This document shows, in pieces, positions 19,419 to 28,757 of a stretch of 64,000 nucleotides of DNA. The notes below the pieces were generated by a model. That model was not told the DNA's origin and searched no databases. It was given only the letters and a program-made list of their open reading frames with translations. Position 1 is the stretch's first letter; every line of letters begins with the position of its first letter. The DNA lies in contig DXGM01000038.1 of the NCBI GenBank assembly GCA_019113915.1, positions 1 to 64,000 on the forward strand, in the 5' to 3' direction. Both the position numbers and the translations under genes were made by a program. Source of the stretch: Candidatus Gordonibacter avicola (GTDB lineage Bacteria > Actinomycetota > Coriobacteriia > Coriobacteriales > Eggerthellaceae).

Positions 19419-20738
19419 TTACGCCTTCGCCGTTTCTACCTCCTCGGCAAGTTCTTTCGCCGCATCCTCTTCCATCTTCGACAGCAGCTTACTCTTCTTA
19501 CCACCCACCAGCATAAACACTGCCGATACCAGGATGAACGCTGCACCGACAAACAGCGCGCCGTTCCAACCAAAGCCCGAGCTTCCCACTGCCGCAAGCG
19601 CCGGAACACCGATGGCGTCCATAATGGTCTTCGCCAAAAAGGCGATGCTGTACAGGGCCGCAAAATAGGCAGGACCCAGGTACTTGGAAACCGCGGACGT
19701 GAAACACACAGGCGCGGAGCTGAGCGCAGCGCCGAAGAAGAATCCACCGATATAGAGCACGGCAACGTTGGCTCCAAAGAACACGATAGCCATAAGACCA
19801 GAAGCAGCCAGCACGTTAACCACCACATAGGTGATGCGCGGGCCAATTCGGTCGATGAAATACCCTGACAAAAGTTTACCAACGCACCCCGCAATGGAAA
19901 GGAACGTCATAAACACGCCTGCCGTAGCCAAGTCGAAGCCAGTGGACACAATGTAAGTCGGGAAATTTTGGAACACACCCTGCTCACCGATACCAATCAA
20001 GCCGAAGCTGATAATGACCGCCCAGAACGTGAACGTTTTGATTGCCTGTGAACGATTGAGTCCTACAACCTTGACCGCACCCGCCGTTTCCTCGTTCTCG
20101 ACTCGGGCCGCTTCTTCCTTCGTCATGCCGTCGGGATACAAACCCACATCCTGCGGGCGGAACTTAATGAGAAACGCCGCAGCAAGCAGCACGATAAACG
20201 AAATGAGCGCAAGAATCATCGGCGCGTTCTGCCAACTGCCAGCAGCAGTAAGAATAGCTACGAGATTCGTCGTAATGAGTGAAGCCGGGAATGTTGCACA
20301 CAGCGTGATGCCCGTCGCAATGCCGCGGCGTTTGATGAACCAGTTCGACGGAATAGCCGTGATAAGAACCAGGCCGCCGCACCCGTTGCCAATACCCATC
20401 ACAGCATATGCAACGAATACCATCCAGAGCGAGTTGACAAACCCGAGAATCAAAAAGCCTCCCGAGTACATAACCGCCGCAATAAGAAGACAACCCCTGA
20501 TGCCAATCTTGGATACCAGGCCATTCACGGCCAGGCCAGCAACGCCAGACACCACGAGATACACCGAGAATCCCAAACTCACGACCGAAGCTTCAGCACC
20601 CAGCATCTCGGTCATAGGAATACGGAGCATACTAAACGAATACAGTCCGAAGCCCTGCGTCACGATGCAGACCACGAACACAATAAACACCTGAATCCAA
20701 CCCTGCGTAAAGAATTTTGATCCTGTTTTTTCAGACAT
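19419..20738 (-). CDS. MFS carrier of a molybdoenzyme locus
   Basis: 439 aa from ATG 20738, with an AAGGGGAGG site. Twelve predicted helices in two halves of six, split by a cytoplasmic loop (DGMTKEEAARVENEETAG). First-half features include QGFGLYSFSMLRIPMTEMLG and GIGNGCGGLVLITAIPSNWF; the overall pattern resembles oxalate/formate-antiporter-like MFS proteins. It is the last gene of the zinc-ribbon/molybdoenzyme/Fe-S/TorD set, 70 bp after torD, so it probably imports the substrate or exchanges substrate for product of a cytoplasmic reductase. Substrate not readable from sequence. Confidence 0.88.
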   Translation of the reverse strand: MSEKTGSKFFTQGWIQVFIVFVVCIVTQGFGLYSFSMLRIPMTEMLGAEASVVSLGFSVYLVVSGVAGLAVNGLVSKIGIRGCLLIAAVMYSGGFLILGFVNSLWMVFVAYAVMGIGNGCGGLVLITAIPSNWFIKRRGIATGITLCATFPASLITTNLVAILTAAGSWQNAPMILALISFIVLLAAAFLIKFRPQDVGLYPDGMTKEEAARVENEETAGAVKVVGLNRSQAIKTFTFWAVIISFGLIGIGEQGVFQNFPTYIVSTGFDLATAGVFMTFLSIAGCVGKLLSGYFIDRIGPRITYVVVNVLAASGLMAIVFFGANVAVLYIGGFFFGAALSSAPVCFTSAVSKYLGPAYFAALYSIAFLAKTIMDAIGVPALAAVGSSGFGWNGALFVGAAFILVSAVFMLVGGKKSKLLSKMEEDAAKELAEEVETAKA

Positions 20739-20808
20739 GATACCTCCCCTTAAGTGAAGGCTTTCGTTTCGCCTTACTTGATAACGAACGTTTTTGGAAC
20801 GAGTGCGC

Positions 20809-21444
20809 TCACGAACATTCCCCTTGCACGCATGACTCCAGAAGTGTCAAAGCACCCTGATAGAAGTCCGTTTCCGCGGTGCGTGCGACACTATCGCAAA
20901 AGTGAGGAATCCACTGAGCTATATGGTCACGCTTGAACGAAGCAGCTTCCGCCAACGCCTCATCCCGCTTCTCGTTGCAGCCTTCGCGCTGGGCAGAAAG
21001 CGCCTGTTCTTCCAGATGGGCAAGGTATAAAAGCTCAACCGAAAGATGATCTTCTGGCTCGTGTCCCTCCCAATCGATGGAAAACCCCGCGCGGCGGTAG
21101 CGACGTACCGCATCGTCGCGGGCATCCTGCATAAGGAGCCCGCCCTCGTGAACAAAGAGTGACTCATAGGGCAGCGGCGCGTTCAAACGCGGGCTCGCGA
21201 ACAGCGTGGTGAACTCTACCCGCAGGTTTCGTGCCACCTCTTCATCCTCAAGCGCCCGCTGTGCGTCGTGCGCTAGTGCGGCTTGGGCTTGTGTGACTTT
21301 CTCACCCATCCCGTCGAAAGCGCTCAGATCAAGAGTGGCAAGCGCTTCGCGATCAATAACGTTCCAAAACAGACGGGCAAGCACACGGAGCCGCTTAATT
21401 TGCTGCTCGCACAGCGTTTCCTCAACAGCATCGTAGGTCATCAT
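20809..21444 (-). CDS. TorD/DmsD-family molybdoenzyme maturation chaperone
   Basis: 211 aa. The ATG pair at 21444/21441 is preferred because of the GAGAGGGGAAGGGG stretch just upstream; the frame is open further. All-helical, with the family hallmarks: an LF-x-S-P-x-x-x-x-P-Y-E-S segment (FASPRLNAPLPYES), an EPEDHLSVELLYLAHLEEQ helix (the E-P-x-D-H motif) and HIAQWIPHFCDSV near the end. Such chaperones hold the apo catalytic subunit while the molybdenum cofactor is inserted. It lies between the Fe-S subunit gene and the MFS gene. That the catalytic subunit has no visible Tat signal suggests a pure cofactor-loading role here. Confidence 0.92.
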   Translation of the reverse strand: MMTYDAVEETLCEQQIKRLRVLARLFWNVIDREALATLDLSAFDGMGEKVTQAQAALAHDAQRALEDEEVARNLRVEFTTLFASPRLNAPLPYESLFVHEGGLLMQDARDDAVRRYRRAGFSIDWEGHEPEDHLSVELLYLAHLEEQALSAQREGCNEKRDEALAEAASFKRDHIAQWIPHFCDSVARTAETDFYQGALTLLESCVQGECS

Positions 21445-21513
21445 CGGAAAACCCCTTCCCCTCTCAACCACCGTGCAGGCTGGAGGTACGTTCCCCCAGC
21501 CTGCACACATGGG

Positions 21514-22107
21514 CTAACGAACCCTCAGCCCCTCCATGTCGCGCCACTCTTTTGAGCTTAAGAGGTAGTAGCACGAAGGCTCATTGCCCGAATCAACCTT
21601 GAGCTGATGGACGTTATCACTCATCAAAGCAATAACCTTCGAAATATCGCTTTCAGGGTCGTCTACATCACCGAACAGCCACGCGTTTGAGTTGCAGGCA
21701 AACGCGCAGGCCGGAGGCAAACCCTCATCCACGCGGGCGGCGCACAAATCACATTTACCCACCGTGTTGTCGCGTTCGTTGTAGCTAATAGCGCCATATG
21801 GGCAGGCGTCGATGCACACCTTACCCTCGCAGGCCGCGCACGACGTTGTATCTATGATCACAATGCCGTCTTCACGCTTGCTGATAGCCTGTTCAGGACA
21901 CGCTGGCAGGCAAGAGGGCTTGCGGCAGTGCTGGCACATAACCGGGATGAAGTACGTCTCTGCGTCCGGATAGTCGCCCGTCGTTGAGGTATACGTGCGC
22001 ACCCAAAAAGCACCCAAATCCACGTTGTGTTCCTGCTTGCACGCGCCCATACAGCCGCGCGTGTCCATGCAACGGTCGAGCGATACGACCAAACCTAACT
22101 GCGTCAT
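21514..22107 (-). CDS. DmsB-like 4x[4Fe-4S] electron-transfer subunit
   Basis: 197 aa, start ATG 22107 overlapping the catalytic-subunit stop by 4 bp (ATGA), so translation is coupled. Four Cys groups are visible: CMDTRGCMGACKQEH (C-x5-C-x2-C-x3-type start), CQHCRKPSCLPACP, CAACEGKVCIDACPYGA and CDLCAARVDEGLPPACAFAC. This fits the DmsB/PhsB family that wires the molybdenum subunit to a quinone or ferredoxin source. No membrane-anchor (NrfD/DmsC) gene lies in the operon, so the electron donor is not evident and the complex is probably soluble. Confidence 0.93.
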   Translation of the reverse strand: MTQLGLVVSLDRCMDTRGCMGACKQEHNVDLGAFWVRTYTSTTGDYPDAETYFIPVMCQHCRKPSCLPACPEQAISKREDGIVIIDTTSCAACEGKVCIDACPYGAISYNERDNTVGKCDLCAARVDEGLPPACAFACNSNAWLFGDVDDPESDISKVIALMSDNVHQLKVDSGNEPSCYYLLSSKEWRDMEGLRVR

Positions 22108-24839
22108 GCTTCACACTCCTCCGTCGTCATGGGCATAAGTGCCTCAAGTTGCTCACGGGTAATTTCAGGCTGATAGCGCGCAATGTCCTCATCCGTTGCC
22201 TTGTAGATGCGGCAAAGCTGGGAACGATATCCGCCTGACCCGGTCTCGGGGCAGTTGTTTTCCACTTCAATCAGGGCCTCGGCGTTCCACTCAAAGGCAC
22301 CATGCAAGTCATCAGTCGCAGACTTTTCGGGACGCCACCACGCGTGTTGCGAATACGAGACCACATCAGGGGCCACCATAAACCGGAAAGACACCTTGCC
22401 CATAATCCGGTTGTAAGGCGCGCGGCCTCCCGTGGGCGGCGCTTCAACCCAAATCCAGTCGCCCTCCTTCACGCCATAGCGTGCTGCCGTCTCCGGGTTG
22501 ATGAACACATCGGGAGTTCTCGTCATTTCGCGCGTCCACGGCAACTGACGGAACTCAGAGTGGAAGAAGCCGGGCTGGCGCTTGCCATACGAGCCAACCA
22601 GCGGGTACTCTTCAGCCAAGTCGGGGCGCGAAAGCGGCGATTCGGCAGGTTCGACATACACTGGTAGGGGCGGATAGCCACACTTCTGATGGATCGTGGA
22701 GAACAGGTTAGCCTTGCCGGTGTCGGTGGGGAACTTGCCCGCTATGAGATAGCGCTCGGTCGACGGAGGCGTATCGGCGCCAGGCACCTTCGCCACGCGA
22801 CGCTTGAGCATCTCGTCAAACGGCATGCCCAAAAATTCACGACTCAGCAGGTCACGCTGTCCGTCGATAGTATCTGCCGGCCAGAACTTTCCGTACTCGC
22901 CTGCCCAGTGGTTTGTCCACTCGTCGTTCAAGCGACCTTCCACATAGCGTTTATCATACTTGCCAAGTTCCTTAGAAAGCAGGGCACCGAAGTCGTAGTC
23001 ATGACGTGCTTCGCACAAAGGTTCAACGGCCTTATTGAAAGCTTGGTGCACCGGACTTGAACCGCCGCCAGTGCCAAAACTCAGGAAGTTGCGCTCCATC
23101 CAGGTGACCGCAGGAAGCACGTAGTCGGCCATCTCCGCCGTGGGAGTCATGACAACATCGGTCACCACGTGCAACTGGATTTTGTTCTCGTCGTCAAGCA
23201 ACTTGAGCCACCGCGCAAGCGTGGGATCGTGCATGAGCCAGTTCGACGAGATAGCGATGATGCCATGAACAGGATACGGACGACCGGTCTCCGCAGCTTC
23301 CATGACCGTAGTGAGGTCGGGGAACAGCAGCGAGCCGTCGGCATTCTGCGGGCGAATGGGCTGCCACTTCGTAATTTCTTCCCAGGCATAACCGCACCCG
23401 ACGCGATGGGTGTAGTAACCCAGGCGCTTGCGCTTCTGCTCCAAAGGAAGGCCATCAGCCCAGGAAAGGTCTAGCTCGCTCGGGAACGCATGAGGCGTGA
23501 CCGGATAGAACGCGCCCAGCACATTGCCGCCCGCAACATCGACACTGCCCGTGATGATTTTCAAAACGTTGATGGCGTTCACATACTGAGAGACATTAGT
23601 GGACATGTATTGCATGCCCTGGTTGATATCGACCGGCTTAAGCGTGCCAATCATCGTGGCCACACGCACCACCTGATCGGCGGGAACGCCGGTGATGAAC
23701 TCAGTGTGCTCAGGCGTCCACGGCTCAACGTTGTTCGTCAGCATCTGGAAGGCCGGGATGCAGGTAATCTTGCCGCCACGCGTGCACAGTTCAACCTCAT
23801 ATTCGCCGAAGAGCGCGGGGCTGATTGAATCGGGCAGTTCCGCAGCCGGCGACTGTTCGGTCGAGGTCTTGTTCTGCTCGAACAACTCCACCAAGTGATC
23901 GTAGTGGGCCTTGCCGGAGGGGCCACCTTCCCACTGTACTTCTTCAACATCCCAGTACTTGAGGCGATTCTCTTTTTCGTCCCACACCATATAACGCTTG
24001 TCGCTGCCGCCCTTTACGATGTCACTCTCCAGCAGCAGCGCACCGGTGTCGCCGCGCACCAGGAAGGGTGCGTTGCTCCAGCGGACAATGTAATCCTTGT
24101 CGTACAGTTCCTTTTCAATGATGACTTTCACCATGCCCATGATGAGCCCAACATCAGTGCCCGGGCGCACGGGAACCCATTCGTCAGCCTTGCTGGCATA
24201 GACGCCCTGCACGGGGTCAACAACGATAAATTTTGTGCCGTTTTCCTTGTTGGCCATAATGGACTGCGTCTGAATGGGCCAGGCATAAGCCTGCTCGGCT
24301 GAGAAACTCACATGGCAGTTCGTCGGCGCCGACCCGCCGCCAGTTGCTGTATAGAAACCGTAATTGATATGCTCGTGGGACTGGGGCAAATAGCACACCT
24401 GAATAGCGCCATAGTAGTTGTTCGGCGTACCAATAGTGCGTGCGATACGATGGGCTACCCAGCCCATGTCGTGGCGTCCGGTACGTCCGGGGAGCACGAA
24501 GGTCTCGGCCCCATACTCTTCCACCATGGAGTGAATCTTCGCGGCGATTTCCTCGACAGCCTGATCCCACGAGATGCGCTCCCACTTACCTTCGCCACGT
24601 TTCCCCGCACGCTTGAGGGGATAGCGCAGGCGCGTCGGGCTATACTCAAATTGAATTGCTTCCGAGGCGCGCACGCACGCCTTGCCCATGTTAGGCGGGC
24701 CAAGCTTTGGATCCCCTTCAACCTTGACCGCCCTTCCGTCTTTCACTGTTACCCATACTGGGCAGTTCAGGTGACACGACCGACAGCCGGCGTACACCTT
24801 CTTGGTTCCGCTTTCGTTGGTTGCTTGGGCGTTTTCCAC
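22104..24839 (-). CDS. Molybdopterin oxidoreductase catalytic subunit (DMSO reductase superfamily), no Tat signal
   Basis: 911 aa from GTG 24839, directly after GGAGGAGAC. An N-terminal [4Fe-4S] site is visible (C19, C22, C26, C55; CRSCHLNC then GKAC). There is no twin-arginine leader, so it is probably cytoplasmic. Cys149 in GAIQVCYLPQSHEH is at a place where a molybdenum/tungsten ligand is expected. The C-terminal cofactor domain has FFHSEFRQLPWTRE and NPETAARYGVKEGDWIWVEA. The pattern resembles the acetylene hydratase / pyrogallol transhydroxylase / catechol dehydroxylase side of the superfamily rather than TorA or NapA (inferred). With the Fe-S partner, TorD, MFS carrier and LuxR regulator it forms a complete substrate-specific module. 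Substrate unknown. Confidence 0.92.
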   Translation of the reverse strand: MENAQATNESGTKKVYAGCRSCHLNCPVWVTVKDGRAVKVEGDPKLGPPNMGKACVRASEAIQFEYSPTRLRYPLKRAGKRGEGKWERISWDQAVEEIAAKIHSMVEEYGAETFVLPGRTGRHDMGWVAHRIARTIGTPNNYYGAIQVCYLPQSHEHINYGFYTATGGGSAPTNCHVSFSAEQAYAWPIQTQSIMANKENGTKFIVVDPVQGVYASKADEWVPVRPGTDVGLIMGMVKVIIEKELYDKDYIVRWSNAPFLVRGDTGALLLESDIVKGGSDKRYMVWDEKENRLKYWDVEEVQWEGGPSGKAHYDHLVELFEQNKTSTEQSPAAELPDSISPALFGEYEVELCTRGGKITCIPAFQMLTNNVEPWTPEHTEFITGVPADQVVRVATMIGTLKPVDINQGMQYMSTNVSQYVNAINVLKIITGSVDVAGGNVLGAFYPVTPHAFPSELDLSWADGLPLEQKRKRLGYYTHRVGCGYAWEEITKWQPIRPQNADGSLLFPDLTTVMEAAETGRPYPVHGIIAISSNWLMHDPTLARWLKLLDDENKIQLHVVTDVVMTPTAEMADYVLPAVTWMERNFLSFGTGGGSSPVHQAFNKAVEPLCEARHDYDFGALLSKELGKYDKRYVEGRLNDEWTNHWAGEYGKFWPADTIDGQRDLLSREFLGMPFDEMLKRRVAKVPGADTPPSTERYLIAGKFPTDTGKANLFSTIHQKCGYPPLPVYVEPAESPLSRPDLAEEYPLVGSYGKRQPGFFHSEFRQLPWTREMTRTPDVFINPETAARYGVKEGDWIWVEAPPTGGRAPYNRIMGKVSFRFMVAPDVVSYSQHAWWRPEKSATDDLHGAFEWNAEALIEVENNCPETGSGGYRSQLCRIYKATDEDIARYQPEITREQLEALMPMTTEECEA

Positions 24840-24950
24840 GTCTCCTCCTCCGTATCTCGCCGTACCGTCGCGCGGCTGCTAGCACGCGCCTTTTATCAAG
24901 CCGGTGGGCTCGTTTGGCAATGCCTTTGCAGCACCGCCCCCTTAGCTTGT

Positions 24951-25169
24951 TTAACCGAGCGAAGCTTTTGGAGCGCTCGGAGCTTTAGGTGCCGCCGGGG
25001 CACCCGGCGGGGTCGGAATACCCAGGGGAGCTCCGTCAGCCGTGTCACCACTGGGCCCGTCAAGCTCCGCGCCGCAGCTGTCGCAGATAGCCGCGTACTC
25101 CAGATTCTCCGCACCGCACGCAGGACAGATGTTGGCCTGGGCTTTTACGTCTGCAGGTCGAAAACACAT
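24951..25169 (-). CDS. Small zinc-ribbon protein heading the molybdoenzyme operon
   Basis: 72 aa from ATG 25169 with a strong AGGAGG site seven bases upstream. It starts MCFRPADVKAQANICPACG and has a second C-x2-C pair (AICDSCGAELDG), a four-cysteine zinc ribbon, followed by a Pro/Ala-rich tail. It is the first gene of the operon, 111 bp before the catalytic subunit. Role unknown; a regulatory or metallochaperone function for the reductase is possible. Confidence 0.8.
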   Translation of the reverse strand: MCFRPADVKAQANICPACGAENLEYAAICDSCGAELDGPSGDTADGAPLGIPTPPGAPAAPKAPSAPKASLG

Positions 25170-25207
25170 ATGAATCCTCCTCTCGCTTTTCCACCATCTG
25201 GCAAAAA

Positions 25208-25213
25208 AGTATA
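25208..25213 (-). promoter_or_regulatory. -10 element of the molybdoenzyme operon
   Basis: Minus-strand TATACT followed by a T run, 39 bp before ATG 25169. The -35 is weak (TTTCGG), which fits an activator-dependent promoter. Confidence 0.45.
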
Positions 25214-25550
25214 GGGAGGCCGAACGCGCCCGAAATCACCGGAAACACGTGACAAGGCATGGTGATTTTTAGGGATGGAGAGAAGGGTTTGAGGAAGAAG
25301 CGCACAGGCGCGCCGAGAAAAGAACTGAGAACGCAGGTCATGGTTGTATACTCCGCCTACGGCGGAGAGGGCGCTTCGTGAAGCACCCCTACGAAAATTA
25401 CCTTTTTAGTTAGGTTTATCGTACATGAAGGAGCCCTCGTCATGGTGATAGGGAGGGCAGGTCATCTTGTGGCGTATTCGGTAACGCGTAAGCGCGTCAC
25501 ATTTTTTGAAGCGGGGCTAGAGACTCTTGTTGCAGCCTCTCGCTATAGAA

Positions 25551-25577
25551 GTTCCGGCGGCTGTAAGCCGCCGGAAC
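25551..25577 (-). terminator. GTTCCG-type hairpin terminator of uvrA
   Basis: GTTCCGGCGGCT / AGCCGCCGGAAC with a 3-nt loop, starting one base after the uvrA TAG. Same family as the hairpins at 16441-16469 and 46091-46118. Confidence 0.75.
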
Positions 25578-25578
25578 G

Positions 25579-28455
25579 CTAAAGCATACGTTTCACGAAT
25601 TGGCCCGTGTAGCTTTCCTCCACCTGGGCTACTTCTTCGGGGGTGCCTTGGGCTACTATGGTGCCGCCACGGTCGCCGCCTTCGGGGCCGAGGTCGATAA
25701 TGCGGTCAGCGCACTTGATGACGTCGAGGTTGTGCTCAATCACCAGCACGGTATTCCCAGCATCCACCAGGCGCTCAAGCACTTCCAGCAGCTGACGCAC
25801 GTCCTCGAAGTGCAGGCCCGTGGTGGGCTCGTCCAGAATGTAGAACGTCTTGCCAGTCTGGCGGCGCTGCAGCTCACTCGACAGCTTCACGCGCTGCGCC
25901 TCGCCGCCGGAAAGCGTGGTGGCGGGCTGGCCCAGACGAATGTAGCCCAGGCCCACGTCATGCAGCGTTTGCAGCTTGCGCTTGATGCCCGGAATGTTCT
26001 CGAAGAACGCGAGCGCATCGTCCACGGTCATGTCCAACACCTCGGCAATGTTCTTGCCGCGATACGTCACCTGCAGCGTTTCGCGATTGTAGCGCGCACC
26101 GCCGCACACCTCGCAGGGCACGTAAATGTCGGGCAGAAAGTGCATCTCAATTTTGATCTGACCGTCGCCCTTGCAGGCCTCGCAGCGGCCGCCATTCACG
26201 TTGAACGAGAAACGCCCTGGCCCGTAGCCGCGCGCCTTCGATTCCTGCGTGGAGGCAAACAGCGCGCGAATGTCATCCCATAGCCCAATGTAGGTAGCAG
26301 GGTTCGAGCGCGGCGTGCGTCCGATAGGACTCTGGTCGATGTTGATAACCTTGTCGATCTTATCGAGCCCGGTAATTTTCTTGTACTTGCCCGAGCGTCG
26401 GTGCGCATGGTTTACGCGGTTTGCCAGCGCCGGTGCCAGCGTATCGGTGACCAGCGAACTCTTACCCGAACCGGACACGCCCGTCACCACGGTGAGCGTG
26501 CCGAAGGGCACTTCCAGCGTCACGTTTTTCAGGTTGTTCTCTGTCGCGCCCGTCAGCTTGAGCGAGCCGCGGCGCGGCTTGCGGCGCTTCTCAGGTACGG
26601 GGATGGTGCGCCGCCCAGACAGATAGTCCGCCGTGAGCGAGCCGTCGAACTTCACAATTTCATCCGGCTTGCCGGCGGCCACCACCTGGCCACCGTGTTC
26701 GCCCGCGCCGGGCCCTATGTCAATGACGTAGTCGGCGCTGCGGATAGTGTCTTCGTCGTGTTCCACCACAATCACCGTGTTGCCCAAGTCGCGCAAGCGC
26801 TCAAGCGTGGCAATAAGCCGCTCATTGTCGCGTTGGTGCAGGCCAATGGAGGGTTCGTCCAAAATGTAGAGCACGCCCATGAGACCCGCACCAATCTGCG
26901 TAGCCAGACGAATACGCTGCGCCTCGCCGCCCGAAAGCGTGGCGGTGGCGCGCTCAAGCGTGAGGTAGTCCAAGCCCACGTCCACCAAGAAGCGCAGGCG
27001 CGCCTTGATCTCCTTCACGATGGGTCCCGCGATGTGTTCCTCCGCACCGTGGAACGACAGCCCCTCGAAGTACTCAAGCGAGTCCGCCGCACTCATTTCG
27101 GTTACGTCATGAATAGACTTGTCAGCCACCGTCACGGCTAGGATTTCAGGCTTCAAGCGCTTACCACCGCACGTCTGACAAGGCACAATGGCGAAATACT
27201 CGGACAGTTTCTCGCGCTGATTGTCCGACTGAGCCTCCTGATAGCGACGCTGCACGGCGGCAAGCGCACCCTCCCACTCGATATACCAGTACGTCTCGCG
27301 GCCATCCACCGTCACGTAGTCGACGCGCACCTTGGTGTCGCCCAGGCCGTAGAGCAGCGCATCCTGCGCCTTCTTCGGCATGTCTTCCCACGGAGTGTTC
27401 TCATCCACGCCCATGTGGTGGGCCACGGCGCGCAGCACCTGCGGGTAGTAGTTGCCCGTCTTAAACGGCGCAACCACGCCTTCTGCCAGCGTGAGCGACG
27501 GGTCGGGTATCACCAGCGAGGGATCCACTTCCTCACGACTGCCGATGCCCAGGCAATCGGGGCAGGCGCCGTAAGGCGCGTTGAACGAGAAGTCACGCGG
27601 TTGCAGCTCGTCCATGGAGTGGCCGTGCTCGGGGCACGCGAGCGCGAGCGAGAACAGGTGCTCCCCCTCGCCCAAACCACCCGTGGCACCCGACGACTTG
27701 CCGCCGCTTTCGCCGAGCGGCTGGCCGTCGTCGCCCAGCACCTGCACGAGCACGCGCCCATCAGCCAACTTCGTGGCCAACTCCACGGCCTCAGCGATGC
27801 GGCTCGTGGCACTCTCTTTCAGCTGGACGCGGTCCACCACCACGTCAATGAAGTGCTTGATCTTCTTGTTCAGCGTGCGCGGCTCGCCGTCCAGTTTCAC
27901 AATTTCGCCGTCGATGCGCACGCGACTAAAGCCCTCTTTCTGCAGGTCGGCGAACAGCTTCGTAAACTCACCCTTGCGGCCCGCCACCACCGGGGCCATG
28001 ATGATGGCCTTCGCACCCGGCGCGAGGGACAAAATTTCGTCGGTCACCTGGTCGGTGGTTTGCTTCTTGATGACGCGCCCGCATTCCGGACAGTGCGGCA
28101 CACCCACGCGTGCGAACAGAAGGCGCAGGTAGTCGTATATTTCTGTGGTCGTGCCCACCGTGGAGCGCGGGTTTTTGGAGGTGGTTTTCTGGTCGATGGA
28201 CACGGCCGGCGACAGACCGTCAATGCTGTCGAGGTCCGGCTTGCTCATCTGCCCCAGGAACATACGCGCGTAGCTGGAGAGGCTTTCCACGTAGCGTCGC
28301 TGGCCTTCGGCATACATCGTGTCGAAGGCGAGGCTCGACTTGCCACTGCCCGACAAACCCGTAATAACCACCAGTTCGTCGCGCGGAATAATGAGGTCAA
28401 TATCTTTCAGGTTGTGCTCGCGAGCACCTTTAATAACAATGGCGTTTTGTCCCAT
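25579..28455 (-). CDS. uvrA: Excinuclease ABC subunit A
   Basis: 958 aa from ATG 28455; near the usual 940-960. It is the damage-recognition ATPase of nucleotide excision repair. Two ABC modules are visible: first Walker [21 protein letters not shown] (residues of about 32-51) and second [20 protein letters not shown], each with an LSGGEAQR signature. Zinc-finger cysteines are present ([10 protein letters not shown] region, CPDCLG, and [10 protein letters not shown] ... CEVCGG). A LexA-like box lies about 110 bp upstream, pointing to SOS control. It is a single-gene unit ending in a GC hairpin. Confidence 0.98.
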   Translation of the reverse strand: MGQNAIVIKGAREHNLKDIDLIIPRDELVVITGLSGSGKSSLAFDTMYAEGQRRYVESLSSYARMFLGQMSKPDLDSIDGLSPAVSIDQKTTSKNPRSTVGTTTEIYDYLRLLFARVGVPHCPECGRVIKKQTTDQVTDEILSLAPGAKAIIMAPVVAGRKGEFTKLFADLQKEGFSRVRIDGEIVKLDGEPRTLNKKIKHFIDVVVDRVQLKESATSRIAEAVELATKLADGRVLVQVLGDDGQPLGESGGKSSGATGGLGEGEHLFSLALACPEHGHSMDELQPRDFSFNAPYGACPDCLGIGSREEVDPSLVIPDPSLTLAEGVVAPFKTGNYYPQVLRAVAHHMGVDENTPWEDMPKKAQDALLYGLGDTKVRVDYVTVDGRETYWYIEWEGALAAVQRRYQEAQSDNQREKLSEYFAIVPCQTCGGKRLKPEILAVTVADKSIHDVTEMSAADSLEYFEGLSFHGAEEHIAGPIVKEIKARLRFLVDVGLDYLTLERATATLSGGEAQRIRLATQIGAGLMGVLYILDEPSIGLHQRDNERLIATLERLRDLGNTVIVVEHDEDTIRSADYVIDIGPGAGEHGGQVVAAGKPDEIVKFDGSLTADYLSGRRTIPVPEKRRKPRRGSLKLTGATENNLKNVTLEVPFGTLTVVTGVSGSGKSSLVTDTLAPALANRVNHAHRRSGKYKKITGLDKIDKVINIDQSPIGRTPRSNPATYIGLWDDIRALFASTQESKARGYGPGRFSFNVNGGRCEACKGDGQIKIEMHFLPDIYVPCEVCGGARYNRETLQVTYRGKNIAEVLDMTVDDALAFFENIPGIKRKLQTLHDVGLGYIRLGQPATTLSGGEAQRVKLSSELQRRQTGKTFYILDEPTTGLHFEDVRQLLEVLERLVDAGNTVLVIEHNLDVIKCADRIIDLGPEGGDRGGTIVAQGTPEEVAQVEESYTGQFVKRML

Positions 28456-28531
28456 AGTGCGTATGCTCTTTCTATCGTGCGGCGGCCGAAACTATGGCTA
28501 CCGGAAAACTATCATTTCCGTGTAATCGTCC

Positions 28532-28576
28532 ATTCTAGCGCAGCCAAGCACAACCAAGGGCGAAAACATCCGTTCG
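28532..28576 (-). promoter_or_regulatory. uvrA promoter region with LexA/DinR-like box
   Basis: Minus-strand CGAACGGATGTTTT (28563-28576) matches the Gram-positive SOS consensus CGAACRNRYGTTYC at 13 of 14 positions. A TAGAAT -10 candidate lies at 28532-28537, placing the box at or just upstream of the -35. Confidence 0.6.
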
Positions 28577-28623
28577 CCCCATTCGTTCAAATTCTGAGCA
28601 CAAACTGTTCGATTCCTACCGAC

Positions 28624-28757
28624 CTGTCATCCCAAGCGGCGCCAACCGTAAGCCTTTCTGCTCACGCCGCACGGGATCCTTCGACTCCGCGCCTGACGGC
28701 GCTCCGCTCAGGATGACAAAGGGTTGTGCCAGCAGTAAATCGTCAGGATGACAAGGG
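28624..28757. repeat. Dispersed TGTCATCC...GGATGACA inverted repeat (copy 1)
   Basis: Left TGTCATCCCAAGCGGCG; centre CGGGATCCTTCGACTC; right CGCTCCGCTCAGGATGACA, then a further CAGGATGACA. Related sequence recurs at 31515-31735. The right end overlaps the 3' end of the EIIC-EAL gene: its last codons and TGA are written by CTTGTCATCCTGA. Confidence 0.75.

Larger units (their letters stand above)
25170..25578. other. Intergenic region upstream of the molybdoenzyme operon
   Basis: It holds the operon promoter (-10 TATACT, 25208-25213), a CACGTG-centred stretch at about 25245, two small hairpins (CTCCGCCTACGGCGGAG at 25351-25367; GCGCTTCGTGAAGC at 25371-25384) of dispersed-repeat appearance, and the uvrA terminator at its right end. 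I see no gene in it. Confidence 0.6.

Noticed and set aside
27415..28716. 433-aa plus-strand frame
   Set aside because: Antisense to uvrA; low-likelihood composition and no start signal.
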